A stretch of DNA of 64,000 bases from Chamaecrista fasciculata (lineage: Eukaryota > Streptophyta > Magnoliopsida > Fabales > Fabaceae): the NCBI GenBank assembly GCA_003254925.1, contig QANZ01001562.1:1-64000 (forward strand), given 5' to 3'. Position numbers and translations under genes: made by a program. The number at the start of each line of letters is the position of its first letter. Position 1 is the stretch's first letter. This document shows positions 53,012-64,000 of the stretch, piece by piece. The notes beneath the pieces were generated by a model. That model was given only the letters and a program-made list of their open reading frames with translations, ran no database searches and was not told where the DNA came from.

Positions 53012-53231
53012 ANNNNNNNNNNNNNNNNNNNNNNNNNNNNNNNNNNNNNNNNNNNNNNNNNNNNNNNNNNNNNNNNNNNNNNNNNNNNNNNNNNNNNNNN
53101 NNNNNNNNNNNNNNNNNNNNNNNNNNNNNNNNNNNNNNNNNNNNNNNNNNNNNNNNNNNNNNNNNNNNNNNNNNNNNNNNNNNNNNNNNNNNNNNNNNNN
53201 NNNNNNNNNNNNNNNNNNNNNNNNNNNNNNN
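53012..53231. other. Assembly gap (220 N)
   Basis: Comparison with the second copy (59900-60080) shows that the missing part should contain exon 1 of NFD2 copy 1. The flanks are A and T homopolymers. Open frames across it are meaningless. Confidence 0.99.
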
Positions 53232-53314
53232 TTTTTTTTTTTTTTTTTTCTTCCCTTTCCTTCTTCTCCGTGATCAAACGATCGCTGAGTAAAGAATTTC
53301 ATACTTCTGTGCAG

Positions 53315-53915
53315 GGACGCGCAGTAAGTGATCTTAAGGTCACATCATCATCGCCGTTTTCAGTGGCCCTCGAAACCCTGCAAAAGCAATTAGGGTCTGT
53401 CGTTTCGTCTTTTACATTTTATTTCCTTTTTTGGGTTTTTTTTTTTTACCGCCATTTTCTTGTTTGCTTCTTCAAAATTCATCCAACTGCTTGTTTTGTT
53501 TCGTATCAGTTATACCTTCAAGAGCATCGATCTTCTTCGTCGTGCCATGACTCATGCTTCCTTCTCAGAAGAGAACAACAGGGCTTTGAGCATTCTGGGT
53601 GCCAATGTTATCAATACAGCTGTCTCTTACAAATCACTTGCTAAGGACATCGACATTTCTTCCAAAGACCTCAATCGTCGCATATCGGAAATCTCCAACG
53701 CCGAATCTTCCTGTGCTGTCGACGGATTGCGGTTGGGTTTGCAGAAGGTGGTTCGGGTTTCAGCCAAGACTAATTCCTCTGCATCTGTCGTGGTTTGTGG
53801 CGCATTTCGAGCAATCTTTGGTGCTATTGTTGTTGATGATGCAAACTGCGATACTGCAGGCAACATTTTCCGGGCTCTTCATGGTGGTAAGTTTGGAATT
53901 GCTCTACCACTTTGA
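53315..53915 (+). CDS. NFD2: NFD2-like RNase III-domain protein, copy 1 (first exon in gap)
   Basis: NUCLEAR FUSION DEFECTIVE 2 is an RNase III-like protein needed for karyogamy in Arabidopsis. The visible exons are 53315-53394 (GRAVSDLKVTSSSPFSVALE) and 53510-53915. The first exon, with the start codon, falls in the N gap. The conserved body reads SIDLLRRAMTHASFSEENNR, ALSILGANVINTAVS, AKDIDISSKDLNRRISEISN, ESSCAVDG and GAFRAIFGAI, and it ends in HGGKFGIALPL. The acidic residues of active RNase III (in NERLEFLGDA) are replaced (RALSILGANV), so cleavage activity is unlikely. It is the upstream member of a segmental duplication. Differences from copy 2 include RLGLQ versus RLSLQ and VVDDANCD versus AIDDANSD. 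Nothing visible is broken. Confidence 0.85.
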
Positions 53916-54470
53916 GCTCGAACCTGTGAGTTAAATTTCATGGCCTGCGTTTGTTTCTGATGCTGGAAAAAGTTATGATGGTAATGAGTCTAATGATTAA
54001 TGACTGATGTGCTGACTTCCTAGTTATTGTAGTTTCTTTAGTACTACTAGTTGTGCATATGGCTATGCTAATGTGCACTAGCACGTAGTGTGATCAATGA
54101 ATGAGGCTATTATGCATTACTTGTGTTAATATGTTTTAATGGATATGTCCATTGTTGTTAAACTCGCGTTTTAATTTAAAACTTACGATTTCAAGTTTCT
54201 ACATACACTATCCTAGCCACGTTTCATTATAACTCGTATTTCAGCTAGACTTGCTTTGACTAGACAACAATCGGATAAATTTGGATGAAAACGCGTGTGT
54301 GAAGCCAGTTGAACGAGTTTTTATTTTATGAATGAATGAAGGAAATGAGATGACATGAAAGCACATTAAAGAAAGCCAAATGACAAAATGCAAGTTTCTC
54401 GGTCTCTCTCTTTCTCGGCTTTTGTGCACCTATACTATCCTTTTTTCTTTATCCATCTAAATTAAATAAT

Positions 54471-55296
54471 GGCTTAAGTGCACTTTTGGTCCCATAACTT
54501 TTTTTGTTGCAATTTTGGTCCCATAACTATGACAAAGGTTTCATTTTGGTCCCATAACTTTTTTTGTTCCAATTTTGGTCCCATAACTATGACAAAGGTT
54601 TCATTTTAGTCCCATAAATTTTTTGTTGCAATTTTGGTCCCATAACTTCTCAAAAGGTTCCACCGTTAGTCCCTTGGTGAATTCCATCCATATTTAGCCG
54701 TTAAGTATGACGTGACATAGTAACTAGGATCATGATGTGGCAAAATAAGATGAAGTGTACTGAAATAGGAACTATATGCAACATATTAAAACTTATCTAT
54801 ACCCAACCACCATATATACAAAGAGTGGTACTGACAGGGACCAATCTGGTGGGGAAGAAGAGACTTCAAGCAGAAGGCACCGATGAAGTCGATGGGATCC
54901 TCAACCAGAGTCAAACCACCAAAGCGGCGGCGACGGCAAATCGAGAAGCGGAACGAGGAAGAGGAAGTCCCGTTGGGCTGACGAGGAAGAGGAAGTACCA
55001 CTCTTTGTATATATTGTGGTTGGGTATAGATAAGTTTTAATATGTCGCATATAGATCCTATTTCAGTCCATTTCATCTTATTTTGCCACATCATGATCCT
55101 AGTCACTATGCCATGTCATACTTAACGGCTAAATATGGATGGAATTCACCAAGGGACTAACGGTGGAACCTTTTGAAAAGTTATGGGACCAAAATTGCAA
55201 CAAAAAAAGTTATGGGACCAAAATTGCAACAAAAAAAGTTATGGGACCAAAATGAAACCTTTGTCATAGTTATGGGACCAAAAGTGCACTTAAGCC
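54471..55296. mobile_element. Pack-MULE-type element with long inverted ends and a captured gene fragment
   Basis: Inverted ends of about 350 bp (54471-54830 and 54990-55296, starting GGCTTAAGTGCACTTTTGGT) are bounded by the exact 9-bp repeat TTAAATAAT (54462-54470 and 55297-55305). The GC-rich centre is unlike the rest of the locus and is listed separately. The element lies in a segment absent from the second NFD2 copy. Confidence 0.88.
54846..54992 (+). pseudogene. Captured fragment resembling plant splicing factor SF1 (branch-point binding)
   Basis: The frame starting at 54846 reads SGGEEETSSRRHR, a stop, SRWDPQPESNHQSGGDG and then TRKRKSRWADEEEE. Plant SF1 N-termini, as I recall them, carry the same order: an EEETSSRRRRRSRWDP stretch, a Gly/Asn-rich link and the U2AF-binding RKRKSRWAD motif. 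A stop and the lack of flanking SF1 sequence show it is a non-functional capture. Confidence 0.7.
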
Positions 55297-55305
55297 TTAA
55301 ATAAT

Positions 55306-56462
55306 TAATACTTTCAATTCTTATTTTTGTTATTAATATATAATATACAACATACAAATAACAAAATTTGAACGTTTTCATTGGAGCAAACAATGTTTAG
55401 TTTCAAGAATTATATTTATCTTTAAATTAAATTTTATCATATCTTTAAATTTAATTGTCTAATATATATATTTATATTACTTCTATTTATATATGTAAAG
55501 TCTTATTATTTCACGATTTGAGTTTATGATTCAATTTTACCCCATCCTTTCCAAGTTTAAAACTCGTTTTTGACCACCTTGGATATGTGTCAGTTTTGTT
55601 TGTCTTAACTCTTAAACTTTTGGTTGGTTTTAACATCTTTTTATGCTGCGGGTTGATTGAAGTATTGAAAACTGCCTATTTTGCTCTGCAACTTGATTTA
55701 TTGTTTATTTTTTACTCTTTCTTTCTTTTACCTTTCTTTGTTCAGCCTTGATCATTTGGTTGAATCATATTGTCATTAACATAAGATGGGGAGGGATGTG
55801 GCTGTAATGGGTTTAACCTCGTTTCATATGTTTTTCTCATGTTACTGCAAACCTGACATTTCTTTCACCATTCTTGAGTTGTGTCCGTTTCATAGAGTGA
55901 TGCTGGGGATCTTGCTTGCACTCTTTACATGTTTTTTCTGTTAATTTTGACTTAATGTGCACAACGAATTTGACATGTCCACTGCAATAGGTAGTATGTT
56001 TTGTTATAATTTTTACACTTCCAAAGTAAGACATCATGAGACTAGATGAGTGGTTCATAATGGATGGTTGAAATTTTATTTGGCGTATATGCTGTATATG
56101 CTGTTCAAGTCGGGAGGTGATTATGGTGAAGTTGTACAGAATATAATCTTGTTAAAAGTTGATTAATGGTAATCACCTCCTGTTTATGCTGTTCATAATA
56201 TAGACGCCATTAGTCAGGAGTTATAATCACTTCCTGTTCAAGTAAGACATCTTGTTTAATGGTAAGGTAAAAAAGACCCCTCAATAGTGAATCTGATTTC
56301 ACTTGTTTTCATCATGAAGATTAAGATTATCCCCAACAGAAACTAAGGTTTTGCTTAAGAAAATCAGCTCTTACTGTTAATTGATAGTGATGCATTGATT
56401 TCTCTAACTGTTTATGTTATGGTCTTTTTGACTGTAGTATTTAATTTCTGTGTCTGATACAG
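55306..56462. other. Downstream flank of NFD2 copy 1
   Basis: Sequence from about 55585 to 56109 aligns with 60984-61503 downstream of NFD2 copy 2, marking the end of the duplicated block. 54146-55585 has no counterpart there. No gene is seen. Confidence 0.6.
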
Positions 56463-58466
<2,004 letters not shown>

Positions 58467-59276
58467 AAGAAGAATTAAGAGCACATTTTGAAAAATGGAT
58501 CCTCTAGAGTTCATTTCTCTATATTTCTTGTAGAGTATGAGAGAAAGAAAGAAAAAAGAAGAGAGAGAAAGAGAAAATATGAGCCTTGTATATTTTTATT
58601 TCATGAAATTCATATTTTCTCTCTTTTCTTTTTTTTTTTTTCTTTCTCTAACTCTACAAGAAATGCATGGATAAGGAAACGCAGAAATCCAATCCCCACA
58701 TTTTGCCTTTGAATTTGATTGCTCTATTTTGTACATGTATATAATTTTTTGATATAAACATATAGAAATATAACTATACATATATGGATTGAGTTTCCAT
58801 CTCAAAAGTAAAAGAAGTCTTCATTGGTTAGCGAATTATATAATTTTAGTTAATCATTATAAAATGTATAGTTATCTATTTATAATTGTAAAGAACTAGC
58901 TAGTTCTGAGGACAAAGAATGATACATAAAAGAAAATTGTTAATATTAATTATAATCCCTTAAATGGTTTCTTGTTAAATTAAGTTTTTATTCATATATC
59001 ATGTTATTTGAAGATGTGTCAATTCTTTTAATAAGCATGACAAAAAACCTTACGGCATAGGATATTTATCATTAACAAAAATAAACTAAATTCATAAATT
59101 ATATATTTCAAAAACATAATAAAGGCTATTGCAACCTACAAAAATAAATTAAGGTAGACAATTGATATTATTATCTTTCAGATGTTTCTTGACATAAAAA
59201 AAAAGTTATAAACTAAATATAAATTTGTAGTTGAGTTTTTTATTTAAGAAAAAAGATTTTTTCCTCTCTTTATTAA
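58467..59276. other. AT-rich intergenic between the kinase pseudogene and NFD2 copy 2
   Basis: No gene is recognised. The duplicated block restarts near 59193, aligning with about 52663. Confidence 0.55.
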
Positions 59277-59285
59277 TTTATTTAT

Positions 59286-59698
59286 GGCTAAAGTGCACTT
59301 TTGGTCCCCCATAACTTTGACAAATGTCTCAATTTGGGCCCATAACTTTTTTTGTTACAATTTTGGTCCTATAAACTTTTGAAAATGTCTCACCGTTGGT
59401 TCAAAGCTAATTTTTATCCATTATCTACCGTTAAATCCACATCACCCATATTTGCAACGTCATCATTCAACTTAGTATGTCAGATTATCTTTAACGGTAG
59501 AAAATTGATGAAAATCAGCTTAGGACCAACGGTGAGACATTTTCAGAAGTTATGAGACCAAAATTGCAACAAAAAAAAAGTTATGGGACCAAATTGAGAC
59601 CTTTGCCAAAGTTATGGGATCAAAATTGTAACAAAAAAAGTTATGGGATCAAATTGAGATATTTGTCAAAGTTATGGGACCAAAAATACACTTTAACC
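59286..59698. mobile_element. MULE-type MITE in the NFD2 copy 2 upstream region
   Basis: The inverted ends GGCTAAAGTGCACTTTTGGTCC and GGACCAAAAATACACTTTAACC are bounded by the exact 9-bp repeat TTTATTTAT (59277-59285 and 59699-59707). The corresponding place in copy 1 (about 52776-52795) holds a single TTTATTTAT with no insert, a direct empty-site proof. The length is 413 bp. Confidence 0.93.
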
Positions 59699-59995
59699 TT
59701 TATTTATTAGAACACATATGAAAGAAAAATCATTTGTGTAACCTTTTAAACTAGGGGTGAAATAATTGAGAAAGTTTGAATACAAAAAACCAAATAAAAG
59801 AAATTGAGGACCAAAATAAGGTTTTCATCAAGAATTTCTTTTTGCTTGTGGCTTTGGAGTTTCGAGTGGAGCGATAGAGTGAATAGAGAAAAAGACTCGC
59901 ACAGTCACACTGCGTAGCGAGAAAGATTAGGAAAGGAAGAGGGAAGACGAAGAAGACTAAGCGACGATCTTCATTCTTCATCATCTGCAGTCAAA

Positions 59996-60759
59996 ATGCG
60001 ATCGGTTCCGTTCACTCTTTTCTCAGTTTTTCTCATTGCCACCATTCCCCTCCAGGTACAGTGCTTCATCGTCTTTTTTTTTTTTTTTTTATCTTCCCTT
60101 TCCTTCTTCTCCGTGATCAAACGATCGCTGAGTAAAGAATTTCATACTTCTGTGCAGGGACGCGCAGTAAGTGATCTTAAGCTCACATCATCATCGCCGT
60201 TTTCAGTTGCCCTCGAAACCCTGCAAAAGCAATTAGGGTCTGTCGTTTCGTCTGTTACATTTTATTTCCTTTTTTTGGGTTTTGTTTTTTACCGCCATTT
60301 TCTTTGTTTGCTTTTTCAAAATTCATCCAACTGCTTGTTTTGTTTCGTATCAGTTATACCTTCAAGAGCATCGATCTTCTTCGTCGTGCCATGACTCATG
60401 CTTCCTTCTCAGAAGAGAACAATAGGGCTTTGAGCATTCTGGGCGCCAATGTTATCAATACAGCTGTCTCTTACAAATCACTTGCTAAGGACATCGACAT
60501 TTCTTCCAAAGACCTCAATCGTCGAATATCGGAAATCTCCAACGCCGAATCTTCCTGTGCTGTCGACGGATTGCGGTTGAGTCTGCAGAAGGTGGTTCGG
60601 GTTTCACCCAAGACTAATTCCTCTGCTCCTGTTGTGGTTTGTGGTGCATTTCGAGCAATCTTTGGTGCTATTGCTATTGATGATGCAAACTCCGATACTG
60701 CAGGAAACATTTTCTGGGCTATTCATGGTGGTAAGTACGGAATTGCTCTACCACTTTGA
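59996..60759 (+). CDS. NFD2: NFD2-like RNase III-domain protein, copy 2
   Basis: This is the complete downstream copy. Exons 59996-60055, 60158-60237 and 60354-60759 give 546 nt, 181 aa, near the roughly 190 aa of Arabidopsis NFD2. Exon 1 encodes MRSVPFTLFSVFLIATIPLQ, a hydrophobic N-terminus that looks like a signal peptide or targeting sequence. Exons 2 and 3 carry the RNase III-like domain with MTHASFSEENNRALSILGAN and AKDIDISSKDLNRRIS. As in copy 1, the acidic catalytic residues of RNase III are absent, so a binding or scaffold role is more likely than cleavage. A GTAAGT-like sequence at 60732 could be a donor, but family homology continues to the stop (HGGKYGIALPL), so I end the gene there. 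The open frame and conserved splice sites suggest both copies are functional. Confidence 0.92.
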
Positions 60760-63500
60760 AATTGTGAATTAAATTTCATGGCCTGCGTTTGTTTCTGATG
60801 CTGGAAAAAGTTAATATGGTAATGAGTATAATGGCTAATGACTGATTTGCTGACTTCCTAGTTATCGTAGTTTCTTCAGTACTAGTTGTGGATATGGCTA
60901 TGCTAATGTGCACTAGCACGTACTTGATCAATGAATGAGGCTATTATGCAGTACATGTGTTAATATGTTTAATGGATATGTGTCAGTTTGGTTTGTCTTA
61001 AGTCTTAAACTTTTGGTTGGTTTTAACATCTTTTTATGCTACGGGTTGATTGAAGTATTGAACAACTGCCTATTTTGCTCTGCAACTTGATTTATTGTTT
61101 ATTTTTTACTCTTTCTTTCTTTTACCTTTCTTTTTTCAGCCTTGGTCACTTGGTTGAATCATACTGACATTAACATAAGATGGGGAGGGATGTGGCTGTA
61201 ATGGGTTTAACCTTGTTTCATAATGTTTTTCTCATGTTACTCCAACCTGACATTTGTTTTCACCATTCTTGACTTGTGTCCGTTTCATAGAGTGATGCTG
61301 GGGATCTTGCTTGCACTCTTTAAATGTTTTTTGTTAATTTTGACTTCATGTGCACAACGAATTTGACATGTCCAATGCAATAGGTAGTATGTTTTCTTAT
61401 AATTTTTTACACTTTCAAAGTAAGACATCATGAGACTAGATGAGTGGTTCATAATGGATGGTTGAAGTTTTATTTGGCGTATATGCTATATATGCTATTC
61501 AAGCACTTGTTTCTCGTAGGTAATTCCATTTCTTCCGATTCCTCTTACATAATGTAATCTTCAGTGTTCGATCCAATTCTAAGCTTGAATGATAATTTAT
61601 CCTTGATACTTCTGCAATTAGAATTCAAGTCAGAAGTAAGCTGTATGAGATGAATTCCTACTTCCTTAGTGTTATAGTAGTTTGGAAAAGTCGTGGCCTT
61701 AAGATTCTCATGCCTTGGGGAATTAGCATTTGCATAGCATTTTCTCTCATACTGAAACTTACATGCTTCTAGGATTTGCAACGTTTAACTGATTTTCGAT
61801 GTTCCCTATAACATCACCAATTTAGCGAGAACTGATTAGACATCATATTGTTGAAAACAGTGTGTAGTTCTTTTCGGAGTTAATGTTTACTAGGATTTGC
61901 TCCTAATGCCTGAGTATAGTTGAAGAAAGTTGCTTCATCTATGTGATTAATTAGATGTTGTAAGATATGTTTTCCGCAGTTGTGATCATTTTCCATTTAG
62001 CTCCTAATTTTGATCTTCTAGTTCTGCTTGGTTCCATATTAATTTCCGTGGGTTTATAGATTACAGAAATCTGTCTTTTCCAATTTTTCTACTTTTAATC
62101 AATAGTAGAATATTGTACTTATTTGCAGAAACTCCAGTAAGGTTTACAAATACGTCACGCCAATAAATCTATATCTATATTTAAATACATTTACTTGTTC
62201 TTAATGTGTCAGTGTCACAATCCTTTTGTTGCTAGCTGGCTTGTTTATTTGACAAAATCGGAAAATGAATGGAGATTACTGAGTTCTCCCTTTCGCTTTT
62301 GTCCACTTTACAAAATTCATTTTGCTAAATAAATTGTGTAGGGCTGATGGACAGTGATGGTGGATTTGTAGTATAGGGGAAAATGTATTTTTCCTCTTTT
62401 ATATTTGGTAGACTTGGGGAGAGTATTTTATTTGTAATTATTACAACATTAAAAATTCCCATAACCGTTCAAAACAAAATAAAAAAGTATGTTTGAGAAT
62501 ATAGAATCGAAAAAAAAAATAGAAAAAGTACCTTACTAGAAGATACTATCTGATTATTTATTAATTTTTCAAACTAGAAGATATCAAAAGTACCTTTTAC
62601 ACTCTTCTTTTCTCTTTCATTATCTTCAATTTCAGCAAACCTTAAAAAGATTATGACAAAAAACGTGCATTTACATAGTTTTCACTCTCAGGTCTTAAGT
62701 AGGTACACGTGAGATGGGAATTGATGAAGAAACGTGAATACTTCCTTTTATGGTTTCATTTGCACCTCACATGATCACATCTACTATCCTAATTCAATAT
62801 TGGGCTTTTGAGATCACGGGACGACCGTGTGCTGATTATCACTATTGCTTGCCTTAATCACAATCTGCATACTATCACTATATTATCCTCTCATTCTCAT
62901 TCTCACTCACTGCATTCTCTGATTCTCTCTTATTATTACTCTGCCTCTATTAGTCCTCAAATTATAGTGAAAAATAATATCTATTTTTAAATAAACAAAT
63001 CATTAAAAAATAAAGAACTACGATACCTTCTTTAGCTATTTGAATTTTAATTTAATCGATTTATTTAGTAATGGATCATATATAGTTGAATGAGAATGAG
63101 ATATATTTGTTAATGTTTATAGTTTAAGGAAATTATTTGTAAAGAAATATAATCAAAGGAGGTACTTATTGGTCTTTATACTTTAAAAAGTTATTAGCAA
63201 AAATATTATAATTAAATCCAAATATTCGCCAGATTTTATAATTTTAAAGGCCTTTACAAATGAACCAAAAGACAAATTTATAATTTTCCTTCGTTTTTTT
63301 TTTCTTTTAAGATAAAATATTTCGCGTTTCCTATGGAAATAAGGTGTTCCACAGAGAAGATTAAAATATTTGTATATATAAAAAATCATTACCTTAAAAG
63401 GATCGAGTTTAAAATATTTGTACAGAAATGCATTTGTTGAATGCACACAGGCCATACCAAAATCACATCACAGATCACAACGCACTTTGCTTTTTATTCT
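60760..63500. other. Downstream of NFD2 copy 2, intergenic
   Basis: The duplicated block continues to about 61503. Beyond that I see no gene. The minus-strand ORF at 61545-61781 has no recognisable features, and the DNA turns AT-rich toward the LTR. Confidence 0.55.
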
Positions 63501-64000
63501 GATAACGGGCCACTAAAAGATATTGGAAAAGAGATATATTGCTCGAAAGTATATTGCTCGAAAGTAGTTAGTTATCTAAATAAACATTAGGTATGTGATA
63601 ATAGGCCTAATAATCAAGAGGCCCAAAAGGCAGGAGAGTCCTTGGCCCAACACGCCATAAGTCAACCAGATGGGATTGAGCAGGCAAGAACGCCTTTAAC
63701 TCCGCTACGCCGAGAACGCCCATAACTACGAAGGACATGAGCGCCCACAAATGAGGAATAAGGAAACATTCCCTGAATCAATCAGGAACCAATCAAGGAT
63801 CAATCGAGATCCACTGTTAATCAAGGCAAATCACTCAGAGATCCTTTCCCTTGATAACGCCTATGCCATCAAGGCACCTTTCATAGAAAAGGAAATTACG
63901 TGGGAGCCAATGATCACAATCAGATCAGCCAGGATCACAATCAAGCATCTAGGCATTTATGACAAGATCATACCAGATTGCCCTCAACCAGTATAAAAGG
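63501..64000 (+). mobile_element. LTR of a retrotransposon (U3 and TATA box), running off the window
   Basis: The GC content rises sharply at about 63500 (TGATAACGGGCCAC). The segment contains gypsy-like U3 phrases such as AAGGCCCAAAAG, GAACGCC and GCCCAACACGCC. It ends at the edge with CAGTATAAAAGG, a TATA box. The start at TG is inferred, and the superfamily cannot be proven without the internal region. Confidence 0.6.

Noticed and set aside
54786..55106. Minus-strand ORF of 106 codons and plus-strand ORF of 102 codons across the Pack-MULE
   Set aside because: They run through the inverted ends in the wrong frame. The meaningful frame is the SF1-like one at 54846.

Overview
This window is plant nuclear DNA, most likely from a eudicot: it is AT-rich and intron-rich, with GT-AG introns and plant-only gene families. 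Transposable elements and microsatellites fill the long intergenic stretches. I cannot fix the species. There are two long assembly gaps (17652-18501 and 53012-53231) and three isolated N bases (26472, 28163, 44340).

Layout: 0.8-3.7 kb holds two decayed tandem F-box genes. 5.7-7.5 kb holds a SINE, an LTR-like block and a truncated non-LTR element. 9.8-13.2 kb is an intact six-exon Raf-like protein kinase (CBC1/CBC2 type). 14.3-15.7 kb, minus strand, is a divergent five-exon SWEET-type gene. 17.0-18.7 kb is a MULE-type element with long inverted ends. 20.3-22.4 kb, minus strand, is a single-exon U-box/ARM E3 ligase (PUB18/19 type). 25.8-28.5 kb contains a 220-bp near-perfect inverted repeat around a Helitron-like element, tandem repeats and a SINE. 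29.0-33.1 kb is a nine-exon, unusually divergent spermidine synthase. 34.5-37.7 kb is repetitive and includes a complete small LTR retrotransposon. 39.5-42.7 kb, minus strand, is a four-exon multipass membrane protein with His/Asp motifs. 46.5-51.4 kb is a class II trehalose-6-phosphate synthase-like gene with a spliced leader. 52.7-61.5 kb is a segmental duplication carrying two NFD2 (RNase III-like) genes, with a broken S-domain-type receptor kinase between the copies. The window ends inside an LTR promoter.

These are independent plant genes, not an operon or a gene cluster, and I see no sign of a coordinated pathway. The most informative signals are structural. The NFD2 duplication supplies empty sites that date later insertions. 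A MULE-type element carries a fragment that looks like splicing factor SF1. A Helitron-like element sits inside a near-perfect inverted duplication. Two metabolic paralogues, SWEET-type and SPDS-type, keep open frames but have changed at residues the families conserve.
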